From JAFDZV01 sp964455525 (GTDB taxonomy: Bacteria; Bacteroidota; Ignavibacteria; OLB7): a DNA stretch of 64,000 bases. Position 1 is the first letter of the stretch; every line of letters starts with the position of its first letter. The position numbers and the translations under genes are program-made. The stretch is from NCBI GenBank assembly GCA_964455525.1, contig CAYVWR010000003.1:186001-250000 (forward strand), read 5' to 3'. Of the stretch, positions 35,717-44,253 are shown piece after piece. The notes beneath the pieces are model-generated. The model saw nothing but the letters and a program-made list of their open reading frames with translations. It was not told the origin of the DNA and searched no databases.

Positions 35717-37084
35717 TTATATGCTATGCCCGGTTGCACGGGAAAGACGTCTGAAGCGAAGACTATGGAGAATTGCCGCAGCAGCCAGCCCTGCTGTAAG
35801 ACCCCACCATAAGCCTGGGCCGCCAAGGTCGGCAAGAAATGCAAGCGAGTACCCAACCGGCAGCCCGACCCCCCAGTATGCTACCAGGTTTACCAGCATC
35901 GGCCGGGTTGTATCCTTCAATCCCCGGAGCGCACCCATTGCCGATACCTGGATGCCGTCGAAGATCTGGAACGCCCCGGCGATCACCAGAAGCGAGCCGG
36001 CATAGGCAAGCACCTGTAGATCATTGGTATAGATGGAGATGATCGTTCCGGGGATGGTGAGGAAGAGTATGGCGGTGCAGCTCATGCAGATGGCTGCCAT
36101 GCCGATGCCCACCCATCCGGCCAGCTCCGCGGCCCCTGTATCCCGCCGCCCGATCGCCTGTCCGACCCGTGTGGAGATTGCCGTGGCGATGCCCATCGGT
36201 ATCATGAAGGTAAACGATGCAACGTTCATCGCCACCTGATGCGATGCCAGAGCAATGGTGCCGATCCTTCCCATGAACAGCGATGTGAGAGCAAAGATCC
36301 CCACCTCCATGCTGTTGCCGGCTCCGATAGGAAGGCCAAGACGGAGAAGGCGGCCAAGGTAGCCTGTGTTGAGCGGCAGGATATAACGGGTGAACTGATA
36401 TTCCCGTAGCTCAGATGCCGAAAGCACATAGTAGAGCGTGACGGCAAACATGAACCACTGAGTGATTGCCGTGGCATATCCCGAGCCTGCTACACCAAGC
36501 ATGGGCATGCCAAGTTTGCCAAAAATCAGAATATAATTGAGGCAGGCGTTGATGACACCGGCACAGAGCGAGACTACCATGGTCACACGGGTTTTGCCAA
36601 GCCCTACCAGCCACGCCCGAAGGGTGGCAAAGAGGAGCGTGCCAGGAATGCCAAGGCTAAGGGCCTGGGTATATCGTTCCGAGATCGGTATAAGCTCCGG
36701 CTGCTGTTGAAGCAGGCCAAGGATGGGGCCGATGTTCCAGGCGATGAATATTCCCCCAGCCGCCAGAATCAGCGTCAGCCAGAATCCCTGCCCTACGTTT
36801 CTGGCAACCTCCTCCTTGCTGCCAGCTCCAAATGCCTGTGCTACGGTCGGGCCGAGCGCGGAGATAACACCATAGGCAAAGACCATATAGAAAAAATAGA
36901 TGGCGGTGCCAATGCCCACAGCGCCAAGCGAAGTTGGCCCAAGCCCCCCTACCATGATCGTGTCAACGAAGCTCATGCTCATCAGCCCGATCTGGTCGGC
37001 CACAACGGGGAGCGCCAGGGCAACCATGCCGCGTGCTTCGTTCGATATCCGTTTCCAGGCAGAAATAATCATAGAGAATGCCAC
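35717..37084 (-). CDS. MATE-family multidrug/cation efflux transporter
   Basis: Twelve-helix inner-membrane antiporter of the NorM/MATE type that expels cationic drugs using Na+ or H+. The two homologous halves are visible (ALPVVADQIGLMSMSFVDTIMVG in the first, split here, and LPIGAGNSMEVGIFALTSLFMG in the second), with the conserved GxxLG and AxATxVGQAIG-like stretches (STRVGQAIGRRD). Length 455 aa is standard. The frame opens at GTG 37084; an ATG at 37072 four codons in is also possible and neither has a strong ribosome binding site. The stop is followed after 123 bases by the giant VWA gene. Confidence 0.92.
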   Translation of the reverse strand: MAFSMIISAWKRISNEARGMVALALPVVADQIGLMSMSFVDTIMVGGLGPTSLGAVGIGTAIYFFYMVFAYGVISALGPTVAQAFGAGSKEEVARNVGQGFWLTLILAAGGIFIAWNIGPILGLLQQQPELIPISERYTQALSLGIPGTLLFATLRAWLVGLGKTRVTMVVSLCAGVINACLNYILIFGKLGMPMLGVAGSGYATAITQWFMFAVTLYYVLSASELREYQFTRYILPLNTGYLGRLLRLGLPIGAGNSMEVGIFALTSLFMGRIGTIALASHQVAMNVASFTFMIPMGIATAISTRVGQAIGRRDTGAAELAGWVGIGMAAICMSCTAILFLTIPGTIISIYTNDLQVLAYAGSLLVIAGAFQIFDGIQVSAMGALRGLKDTTRPMLVNLVAYWGVGLPVGYSLAFLADLGGPGLWWGLTAGLAAAAILHSLRFRRLSRATGHSI

Positions 37085-37425
37085 AATGGTTGCCGCTACG
37101 GTGCCAGTACTACCAGATCCCGCTGCATCGTGTGAGCGAGAGCAAGGCAGCCCCGGATCACTTATGGGAGAGTCGTGGGGGGATCATGTAAAAAAAGTAA
37201 ATGCCATCCGTTGAATTACCAGTACATTCGGCTCGGTCAGAAATCCGGGGCGGCTTATGTGGCCTCCCTGATTGGTCTTGTCACCCGTCGGCTGTACGAC
37301 GTTTCCTGAGACCCCGCGCAAACCATCGGCCTATGGTCGCTTCTCGGAGATCGTACCGCAGGAATCAGTCGGATCAGTTGTTCCTGACCGCAGTATACCT
37401 CATCTATATAACTCAGGAGTGTTTC
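37085..37425. other. Intergenic divergent promoter region
   Basis: About 340 bases between the MATE gene (minus) and a lipoprotein gene (plus). I see no gene, and no promoter I can assign beyond the AT-rich patch at 37391-37415 just before the lipoprotein start. Confidence 0.4.
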
Positions 37426-37884
37426 ATGAAACGTGTGTTGTACGTAATGGCTGTGCTGGCGCTTGTTGCAATTGTCGGTTGCGAGGATTCTCCGAGCGAT
37501 CCGACAAATCAGCCTATCGTGGGGGAGTGGAATGCAACGAGGATCGGCAGCGGGTTCTCGGGGGCGTCCACGCTGGAACTGCATTTCGAGAGCGGTTCGC
37601 AGATGCATGGCAGCCTGAACGGTACGGCCATCGCAGGGACCTACTCGACATCGGGATCTTCCAGCAGCAGCACCGTACGCAATATCACCATGTCGATCGC
37701 TTCGCCGATGACGATGGATCTGACGGGCATCTATGAGATCCAGAGCAGCAAGCTGATGCTTGAGGTGGTTCCGGCCGGGAGCACCACCATTACGCCGCCG
37801 GACGCTGCGATCGGCATCGGCAGCACAAAGATCAATGGCACCTCGGTTGGTAATCAGTATGTGAGCGAGCTGAGCAAACAGTAA
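37426..37884 (+). CDS. Small lipoprotein of unknown function
   Basis: A 152-residue lipoprotein. ATG at 37426 with AGGAG upstream opens a signal ending in the lipobox AIVGC (Cys19). The mature chain starts EDSPSDP and continues as a beta-rich domain (IVGEWNATRIG, STLELHFESGSQMHGSLNG, GTYSTSGSSSSSTVRNI) that resembles lipocalin-like or 'copper resistance NlpE-like' small lipoproteins of Bacteroidota in pattern only. Ser/Thr/Gly content is high. No known function. A strong hairpin follows (37954-37991). Confidence 0.75.
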   Translation: MKRVLYVMAVLALVAIVGCEDSPSDPTNQPIVGEWNATRIGSGFSGASTLELHFESGSQMHGSLNGTAIAGTYSTSGSSSSSTVRNITMSIASPMTMDLTGIYEIQSSKLMLEVVPAGSTTITPPDAAIGIGSTKINGTSVGNQYVSELSKQ

Positions 37885-37953
37885 ACGGCTGGTGCGGCTT
37901 TGCGGGCGATGATATACGTGAGCACGGCTCGGACCTACCGGCACACAACGGCG

Positions 37954-37991
37954 CAAAGCCGCGAAGAGGATGTGATATCTTCGCGGCTTTG
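37954..37991. terminator. 14-bp hairpin between convergent genes
   Basis: Perfect arms (37954-37967 and 37978-37991) and a 10-base loop between the small lipoprotein gene (plus) and the BtpA-like gene (minus). It probably terminates both; no long T-run. Confidence 0.7.
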
Positions 37992-38032
37992 CCTGCCCTG
38001 TTCAGCCAGGTTGGGCCTGCATGCGCCGGTTT

Positions 38033-38839
38033 TTATGCGATGCGAGCCGCCTCCATCAAGCGCTCCACCCGTGCCGTATCAACCCGGCGCCCCACCTCTC
38101 CACGTTCCTTCAGCCAGCTTCCCACGATTGCGCCATCGCAGAAACGCAGCAGTACCGGGGCGGTCTCCGCTGTGATGCCGCTGCCGATCAGCACCGGAAC
38201 TCTTGCCGCCGAGCGCACAACGGCAAGCTCATCCGGGTCGCAGTTGGCACCGGTGCGGCTGCCGGTAACGATAAGCGCATCGGCCAGGCCCCGTTCCACC
38301 GCATCGGCGGCGGCTACGTCGATTGGAATGGGCGCAAGCGGCGCCGCATGCTTTACATGCACATCGGCAAGGATCTTTGCCTCCGCTCCCAGTTTTGTCC
38401 GGTAATCCAGCGTGGCGTTTGCATCCCCTTCGATAACACCTTGATCGGTTACCATTGCGCCGGTGTGCACGTTCACCCGTATCATTACCGCACCACAGGC
38501 TGCGGCAATGCCAAGTGCTGCCAGCGGATCGTTCCGTAGCACGTTGATGCCGAGCGGGCGACGGGTAAGGCGCCGTATCTCCGCAGCGATCGTTGCCATG
38601 GTCGCTATGGTGTGCGGCTCGACTGATGTCCGGCGGAAGGGGACATCCCCGTAGTTCTCGATCATGATCCCGTCGATCCCTCCCGCATCAAGCGCCCTGG
38701 TATCGGCCAGCGCGGCATCGAGCACCTCGTCGAGCGATCCGCCATAACCGGGGGTGCCCGGAAGCGGCTTCAGGTGGACCATCCCGATGATGGGACGGAT
38801 GATGCCGGGCAGAAGGGGACGAGATACAGAAGGGTTCAT
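38033..38839 (-). CDS. BtpA/SgcQ-family TIM-barrel protein
   Basis: Cytoplasmic 268-residue protein of the BtpA/SgcQ family, an (alpha/beta)8 barrel of uncertain chemistry. BtpA affects photosystem I stability in cyanobacteria and SgcQ lies in a sugar PTS locus of E. coli. Family landmarks are IIGMVHLKPLPGTPGYGG near the start, IMIENYGDVPF, LGINVLRND, IRVNVHTGAMVTDQG, ILADVHVKHA and the end GSWLKERGEVG. ATG at 38839 is the start of homology; the frame back to 38929 is not conserved sequence. It lies 110 bases downstream of ybaB on the same strand, so co-transcription is plausible. Confidence 0.9.
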   Translation of the reverse strand: MNPSVSRPLLPGIIRPIIGMVHLKPLPGTPGYGGSLDEVLDAALADTRALDAGGIDGIMIENYGDVPFRRTSVEPHTIATMATIAAEIRRLTRRPLGINVLRNDPLAALGIAAACGAVMIRVNVHTGAMVTDQGVIEGDANATLDYRTKLGAEAKILADVHVKHAAPLAPIPIDVAAADAVERGLADALIVTGSRTGANCDPDELAVVRSAARVPVLIGSGITAETAPVLLRFCDGAIVGSWLKERGEVGRRVDTARVERLMEAARIA

Positions 38840-38949
38840 AGGGGCCGAGAGATAGTCGGTTGACAATGCTATCTGGTTGATACGATGCCGTTTATGCGAT
38901 GCCGCTCCCTCCCCTGCAAGCCTCTCCACGGGCGTTGATGCCGGTTCTG

Positions 38950-39279
38950 CTACATCGGCAGGTCCAGCCCTGGGATATTTGGCATCAGCCCCCGTGTCGC
39001 ATCGCCGATTTCCGTGTTTGCCATGGCTGCTGCCGATTCCATCGCCTTGTTGATGGTAGAGATCAGCAGATCCTCCAGCATTTCCCTGTCATCGACCGAG
39101 AGCGCTTCAGGGCTGAGTTCCAGCCTGGTGATACGGCGCTGGCCATTGACCGTCACTCGCACCATATCGCCGCCGCCGGTCTCGGTGACCGATTTATGTT
39201 CGAGCGCTGCCTGTGCTTCTGCCATCTTCTGCTGCATCAACTGAAGTTGCTGCATTGCCTGCATCATCGGGTTCGACAT
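38950..39279 (-). CDS. YbaB/EbfC nucleoid-associated protein
   Basis: Small DNA-binding dimer (109 aa) of the YbaB/EbfC family. The N-terminal helix is rich in Met and Gln (MMQAMQQLQLMQQKM), the central sheet holds VTVNGQRRITRLELSPEAL, and the C-terminal helix contains DLLISTINKAME, as expected. In many bacteria it sits with dnaX and recR; neither is here. ATG at 39279 is supported by GGAGGA nine bases upstream. Confidence 0.93.
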   Translation of the reverse strand: MSNPMMQAMQQLQLMQQKMAEAQAALEHKSVTETGGGDMVRVTVNGQRRITRLELSPEALSVDDREMLEDLLISTINKAMESAAAMANTEIGDATRGLMPNIPGLDLPM

Positions 39280-39527
39280 GGTCCCATCCTCCGGTTACAT
39301 GAATGTGCCTGAAACGTTCCGCCAAAGGTACGGGAGCCGCGCCGTTTATCCATGGCCCCAGCCAACCGATGATCTCCGGCCAGAAGGGCCGCACCGTCTC
39401 TCAGCTCCCGGCGCCGGGGTCGCAAGAGATCTGGCGAAACCCGATGCCGCCGATTGCGATCATCCGGTTCTGCCATCCTGGGCATGAGAGTTGCCCGGAT
39501 ATCTTATGAAGTGAAGGGAGAACATCA

Positions 39528-40289
39528 ATGGGAAAAACAACCAGAATTGCCATGCCGGGAAAAAGTGTGGGCGGGGGGACCGAGCCGTTGTTCGGCTCGG
39601 CCGATGTGCCGCAGCGGGTGCCGTTCGGCAAGGAGCCGATCGATATTGATCTGATGATGGATCGTGTTGGTGATGCGGTGCGTTCCTTTGCCGATGCAGC
39701 GTTGTTCGAGCTGGCCGATGAAGGCTATCGTTCCCCGTTCGAGCAGCTTGTGGCCTGTATCATCTCGATTCGCACCCGTGATGAGGTGATGATCCTCATT
39801 GCACGGCGGCTGTTCAAGCATGCACGCACACCGGCCGCGATGGCTGCGATGACGCCGGATGAGATCGGCGGGATGATCGCCGCGAGCACATTTCACGAAG
39901 GGAAGGCGCGGCAGATCCACGCGATCGCCCGTCGTTGCGTGGAGGAGTTCGGCGGTGAACTGCCATGCGATGAGGCCACCATGCTCTCCTTTCATGGGGT
40001 CGGGCCGAAATGCACCAACCTGGTCCTTGGCATCGCCTGCAACCAGCCGAAGATCGGCGTTGATATCCATGTGCATCGGGTGACCAACCGTTGGGGATAT
40101 GTGCATGCGCGCACGCCGGAGGGGACCATGCTGGAGCTGGAGCGAATCCTGCCACAAAAACACTGGGTGGAGATCAATCGGCTGCTTGTGCCGTTCGGCA
40201 AACATATCTGTACCGGCACGCTGCCGAAATGTTCTACCTGTCCGGTGCTTGCGATGTGCCGCCAGGTAGGGGTGGATCGGCATCGGTAA
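39528..40289 (+). CDS. nth: Endonuclease III (DNA glycosylase/AP lyase)
   Basis: Base-excision repair enzyme removing oxidised pyrimidines and nicking the abasic site. The helix-hairpin-helix is LSFHGVGPKCTNLVLG with the catalytic Lys, followed by the Gly/Asp motif GVDIHVHRVTNRW with the catalytic Asp. A [4Fe-4S] cluster loop ends the protein (C-x6-C-x2-C-x5-C: CTGTLPKCSTCPVLAMC). The N-terminus (253 aa total) is about 35 residues longer than E. coli Nth, Gly/Pro-rich. ATG at 39528 has AGGGAG upstream. Confidence 0.95.
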   Translation: MGKTTRIAMPGKSVGGGTEPLFGSADVPQRVPFGKEPIDIDLMMDRVGDAVRSFADAALFELADEGYRSPFEQLVACIISIRTRDEVMILIARRLFKHARTPAAMAAMTPDEIGGMIAASTFHEGKARQIHAIARRCVEEFGGELPCDEATMLSFHGVGPKCTNLVLGIACNQPKIGVDIHVHRVTNRWGYVHARTPEGTMLELERILPQKHWVEINRLLVPFGKHICTGTLPKCSTCPVLAMCRQVGVDRHR

Positions 40290-41253
40290 TGCCCTGGAGC
40301 TTTGCATGTTCCCGGTTGCCTGGCTTGCGCAATCGGTTGCGCGCACGCCCCACGCCTATAAAAGTGCCAGACCGCAGATCCCCGGATGTGTGCGAACGGG
40401 GGATGATGCCGGTCGTATGGCGCCCCGCCTGGTTTTCTCTGCACAGGTCACGTTTTATTACGGTTGCGCTGCCCTGTGCCCACGCTCATACGGTCTTCTG
40501 GCCGTCCCCTTACCTATCAGGCACTGATATATCTCTGTGTGCTCGATCAACCATGGTGCAAAATGTTCTTCTGCCCGCTTGCACATCTCTCGTGGAGCAG
40601 AAGGTTGAGAATGCATTGAATCGGCTTTGCCTCTCTTTTTGACTTGCTCTACTGATGCGGATATGCCGATACTGGCGCTGCATCAACAGGATGAGTGGAT
40701 GTGATGGCAGCAGCGCCAGGGGCTGCTGGATGATGGTAGAGCTGAGGGCAGATGACCAACAGGCGATGATCCGGCGGGGTGTGCCAGGCTGGGCAATATG
40801 ATCCGTTGATGGCCGGTGGTACCTGCATGCGCCATGCGTGGCGCTCATCTCAGCGCTCAGGCCTCTGGTGGTGGTAGGGGGCGTGCCCGGCAGCGCACCG
40901 TGATCCCCCGGTTGTGCATGGTTATGGGGGGGAAGAGGCGATGGTTGGTTGGTGGGGTGGTGTTGTGCCGGTGTGCGGGATGTCTGCCGGTTGTATCCTC
41001 TCCGGTATGCCACGGGGAGCCTTGTCCTGTACCTATCCTCTTGCCTTCCCTTCGGCTGATTACCTGTTCCGGGCCTTCCGGCCTGACTGTTGCGACAAAA
41101 CGTGTGGCGACCGCTACCGAACATTCCGGCGGCGGTCGTTCTTATGTATGGACTCTTACGTATGAACTATCGGACCCCTCTGTAGGGTCCGGCTTCCGGC
41201 ATGCCGGGAGAGCCTTGGGGCCACGGGTATGGCCTTTCATTGAACAATACATC
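40290..41253. other. Long non-coding stretch
   Basis: Nearly 1 kb between nth and the phosphoesterase gene without a supportable gene. Frames on both strands are rich in Arg, Pro, Cys and His and resemble nothing. A 7-bp hairpin (CGGACCC/GGGTCCG, 41171-41191) lies near the right end. I looked for tmRNA, RNase P and SRP RNA landmarks and did not see them. Confidence 0.5.
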
Positions 41254-41721
41254 ATGAGCGAACGGATCATCGGTATTCTTTCGGATACGCACAGTCTGCT
41301 GCGCCCGGAGGTGCTTGAAGCCCTGCGGGGATCAGAACTTATCATTCATGTAGGAGATGTTGGCAGCGAAGTGGTCCTGCGGGAACTTGAGGCGATGGCG
41401 CCCGTGGTCGCCATCCGAGGAAATGTCGATAGGGCAGTCTGGGCCAGGAGTCTGCCGGAGAGGGAGGTTGTGCAGCTCGATGCACATCGTCTCTATATGC
41501 TGCACGATCTGAGTGCGCTTGATATCGACCCTGTTCGTTCCGGTTTCAGTGCGGTTATCAGCGGTCATTCGCATATGCCAGCAATCGAATGGCACGAGGG
41601 GGTGCTGTATCTGAATCCCGGTAGCGCCGGGCCGAGACGTTGTAAGCTTCCGGTTACCGTTGCCCGGCTTCGGGTTGCCGGGGAGAGACTGGAGGCAAGC
41701 CTGGTGGAATTGGAAGTCTAA
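41254..41721 (+). CDS. YfcE/MJ0936-type metallophosphoesterase
   Basis: Cytoplasmic metal-dependent phosphodiesterase of 155 residues. The metal-site motifs are in the right order: ILSDTH (residues about 8-13), HVGDVGS, IRGNVDRAV and the C-terminal SGHSHMP. The family hydrolyses model phosphodiesters; physiological substrates are poorly known. ATG at 41254 begins exactly at the conserved core; the open frame back to 40816 is not protein-like. It ends 37 bases before a lipoprotein gene, so the two may be co-transcribed. Confidence 0.92.
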   Translation: MSERIIGILSDTHSLLRPEVLEALRGSELIIHVGDVGSEVVLRELEAMAPVVAIRGNVDRAVWARSLPEREVVQLDAHRLYMLHDLSALDIDPVRSGFSAVISGHSHMPAIEWHEGVLYLNPGSAGPRRCKLPVTVARLRVAGERLEASLVELEV

Positions 41722-41758
41722 AAGGCCGGTGCGCTTCATCGCTTTGAACAGTTTCATC

Positions 41759-42340
41759 ATGTGGGATAGATTTGTGACAGGTGTTTGTATGATGTACCTG
41801 ACGGTTGCTGCTGTTGGTATTGTGACTATGGCCATTATGGCCGGCTGTGGTGGTGGAGGGGGGCCACAGGGTGCGCAGGAGATGGCACGTGCGATGGAGC
41901 TTCGCTCGATTTCCTGCGAGTATCTTGTGCGGCATCTGGGTTCCATACCGGATAACGGCACCATGTTTTGCGCATGTCGGCTTCTCGGCAAACGGGAGGA
42001 TGGTGATACGATCACCCTCTACCTCTGGGCCTTTCTTCAGGAGTATGCGCTGCATGATGGTGGGATTGCAGCAGGCTCAGGGATAAGCGCACCGATAGCC
42101 CTTCAACTCTATAACGGCGGGATGGATCGGCCGCTTGTGCTGGGGTATCGCATGCCGGGCGATGGCAGCCGCTTCGCCTCCGATGCAAAGGATATCTTCC
42201 CGCATGAACTTTTGGATGTGGTTCTTGCAAAGGATGCTGCATCGCATGCCGGGATGGTACAACAACTTGAGCAGGAGACGTTGATAGATGCTTTGCACTA
42301 TTTCAATGGCAAAGCATCCAGCGGGCAGGTTCTGCTGTAG
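41759..42340 (+). CDS. Hypothetical lipoprotein
   Basis: A 193-residue protein with a lipoprotein-type start: a hydrophobic stretch ending in lipobox AIMAGC followed by a glycine run (GGGGG). ATG at 41759 gives a signal with a positive residue (MWDRF); ATG codons at 41789 and 41792 are possible. The mature part has conserved-looking segments (SCEYLVRHLGSIPDNGTMFCACRLLG, split by me into two blocks, then TITLYLWAFLQEY and PIALQLYNGG). I do not recognise the family. It sits between the phosphoesterase and an ankyrin-type pseudogene that starts 11 bases after its stop. Confidence 0.7.
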   Translation: MWDRFVTGVCMMYLTVAAVGIVTMAIMAGCGGGGGPQGAQEMARAMELRSISCEYLVRHLGSIPDNGTMFCACRLLGKREDGDTITLYLWAFLQEYALHDGGIAAGSGISAPIALQLYNGGMDRPLVLGYRMPGDGSRFASDAKDIFPHELLDVVLAKDAASHAGMVQQLEQETLIDALHYFNGKASSGQVLL

Positions 42341-42350
42341 GGAATGCCGG

Positions 42351-42677
42351 ATGGCAGGAAGATTCCTACGCCGGGCCATCCTGCTGGAGCATCGTGCCGA
42401 TGCGGATCATGCCCGTGAAACTTGGGTTACCTGCACCGCAGCCCGGTCGCAACAAATATCAAAGCGCTTGTCTGCGGCGGCGCCGATGTCGAGGCACGCA
42501 ATGGCAATGGTACGACCGCTTGTGATACTTGCAGAGCAGGCCGTAACCAACGTTCGTCGCGCAATTGTCTCCGGTGCTGGAGATATCATTGGTATAATGC
42601 CCAGGCGTATGGGGTGGAACGACTCATGGTCTTCCGATCTGTATGCGCCGGTTTGTCCCTGTACTACCACTGCATGA
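42351..42677 (+). pseudogene. Frameshifted ankyrin-repeat gene
   Basis: ATG at 42351, 11 bases after the lipoprotein stop, opens a frame whose first part reads like an ankyrin repeat (RRAILLEHRADADHARET). From about 42422 to 42510 the ankyrin pattern continues in another frame (NIKALVCGGADVEARNGNGTT). It then returns to the first frame (PLVILAEQAVTNVRRAIVSGAGD). Two opposite indels, near 42420 and 42515, therefore interrupt the repeat while leaving the outer frame open to 42677. The encoded 108-residue product would be scrambled in the middle. Ankyrin proteins mediate protein contacts; with the lipoprotein in front, this may once have been a small immunity or binding pair, but that is speculation. 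Confidence 0.55.
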
Positions 42678-42705
42678 AACATCTGCCGGTTCCCTGTCTT
42701 GTCGG

Positions 42706-42746
42706 CTGCTGGTGCTGTGATTCACCGTGAATCACAGCACCAGCAG
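42706..42746. repeat. Perfect 20-bp inverted repeat with 1-base centre
   Basis: Arms 42706-42725 and 42727-42746 are exact complements around one base. It lies between the ankyrin pseudogene (plus) and the 39-residue membrane protein gene (minus), so a bidirectional terminator is the simplest reading; neither side has a T-run. Confidence 0.75.
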
Positions 42747-42965
42747 AATGTGATGGATGGAATCCATGTTCAGCTACGCCGATGGCGCCGTCATCGTAAC
42801 GGTCCGTGTCGCCTGATGATGCATGTTCACGTTCCGGCGATGTTGTGTAACCGCATGCACGTCTGTTGCCAAGAGCAATGCCGAGCATCCGTGGCGCACC
42901 CTCTTTATCGCTGCTGGCGCGATTGCTCTCCCATCCCTGGCCGAACGGGGCGTTATCCCGCCATT

Positions 42966-43085
42966 TTAAAACACATGGCCCAGCAACCAGTAAAGGATAA
43001 TGAAGACGATGATCGTGCCTACGCATCCAAATCCTGTCTTCTTGGCTCCCCAACCCGCGATCAACCCTCGAAGTAGATTTCTCAT
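42966..43085 (-). CDS. Small single-pass membrane protein (39 aa)
   Basis: A very short gene. ATG at 43085 is preceded by AGAGGA at good spacing and the frame stops at TAA 42966. The product has a basic N-terminus (MRNLLRGLIAGWGAKKTG), a Gly-Cys turn and one hydrophobic helix (GTIIVFIILYWLLGHVF). The block AGWGAKK followed by G-x-G-C-x-x-T-I-I-x-F matches a family of tiny proteins I recall from Bacteroidota and Chlorobiota genomes, which supports it as real. Function unknown; inner-membrane insertion with the basic end in the cytoplasm is expected. It is divergent from the alpha/beta hydrolase gene. Confidence 0.72.
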   Translation of the reverse strand: MRNLLRGLIAGWGAKKTGFGCVGTIIVFIILYWLLGHVF

Positions 43086-43217
43086 ATCATTTTCCTCTGT
43101 CAGTTCATTCGTAAGTTTCCTGCGTCCGGTTCAGGACGCTTGTTCTATAATCATCCTCAAGCAAACAGTGGGCCGATTCCCGAGATACGTGGAACAAGGC
43201 CCGTATCGGTAGATATC

Positions 43218-44087
43218 ATGATGTATTCAGCAGGGTATGAGCGAGAAGAATATGTTACGGTGGACGGAGCACGGCTCTGGACCGCAACTACCGGAAGTGG
43301 GGTGCCGCTGCTTCTGTGCCACGGCGGGCCTGGCGCCTGCGATAATCTTGCCCCGGTGGCGGCAATGGTCGATGATCTTGTGATGGTGCATCGGTACGAC
43401 CAGCGAAGCTGCGGTCGGTCCGATCGGTCGGCTTCCAACAGGCTGGCGTCGTATATCGCCGATATCGAGGCGCTCCGGATCTGCTGGGGACATGAGCGCT
43501 GGATTGTCGGCGGGCATTCCTGGGGAACATCGCTGACGCTTGCTTATGCGATGACATATCCTGAGAGAGTTGCCGGCCTTGTGCTGCTCTGTACAACCGG
43601 GCTTAACGGGATTGGCGAGGAATATCGCCGGGAATGGCGTTCACGTCTTTCGGCGGACGAGCTGGATCTGCACGACCGCTTACGGAAGCGGCGCACAGCC
43701 AGCAGTGGTGAGGATCTCTCTATCATCGCCACGCATATGATGCAGATCAAATTCAAAACCGATCTGGCCGATCCCGATACGGCGCTTGGGCTTCCTACAT
43801 ACGATTGCCCCATGAACTTCGATGTCAATCATGATCTCAGCAGCGATTGGGCGATGTTTGTACAGGGGCCTGGCATCGAGAGCCGAGTCGAGATGCTGAT
43901 GGTTCCGGCTCTGATCGTGGCGGGGGCCGATGATCCTCGTTCCGCCGAGGGGGCCTATCAGCTTGCGGCTCTGCTCCCCACGGCCCGCCTGGCCGTGCTC
44001 TCAGAGGTAGGGCATTATCCGTGGCTTGAGCATCCCGATCTGTTGCGCTCCGAGCTGCGCGAATTTCTGGCCGGGGCGTTCTGCTGA
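43218..44087 (+). CDS. Alpha/beta hydrolase, prolyl-iminopeptidase-like (S33)
   Basis: Cytoplasmic serine hydrolase of 289 residues. It carries the HGGPG oxyanion motif of the proline iminopeptidase group, the nucleophile elbow GGHSWG, the acid in GADDPRS and the His in VGHYPWLE. Prolyl iminopeptidases cut N-terminal proline from peptides, but many relatives are esterases, so the substrate is open. ATG at 43218 (or 43221) is preferred; the earlier frame back to 43140 is not conserved. No partner genes. Confidence 0.88.
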   Translation: MMYSAGYEREEYVTVDGARLWTATTGSGVPLLLCHGGPGACDNLAPVAAMVDDLVMVHRYDQRSCGRSDRSASNRLASYIADIEALRICWGHERWIVGGHSWGTSLTLAYAMTYPERVAGLVLLCTTGLNGIGEEYRREWRSRLSADELDLHDRLRKRRTASSGEDLSIIATHMMQIKFKTDLADPDTALGLPTYDCPMNFDVNHDLSSDWAMFVQGPGIESRVEMLMVPALIVAGADDPRSAEGAYQLAALLPTARLAVLSEVGHYPWLEHPDLLRSELREFLAGAFC

Positions 44088-44253
44088 TGCCGTTGCCTCT
44101 ACGGATGCTGTATCTGCCTTTACCGAACGGCCCGGATGGATCTGCCGCAGGGGGACGAGCAATGCAGAGGCCGTGGAAGCTCTCCTGTTCGTGGCCTGGA
44201 ATTGAATGGCGTTGCGGCAGCATGAGTATGGATCAATCAGGGGAATTGCAACT

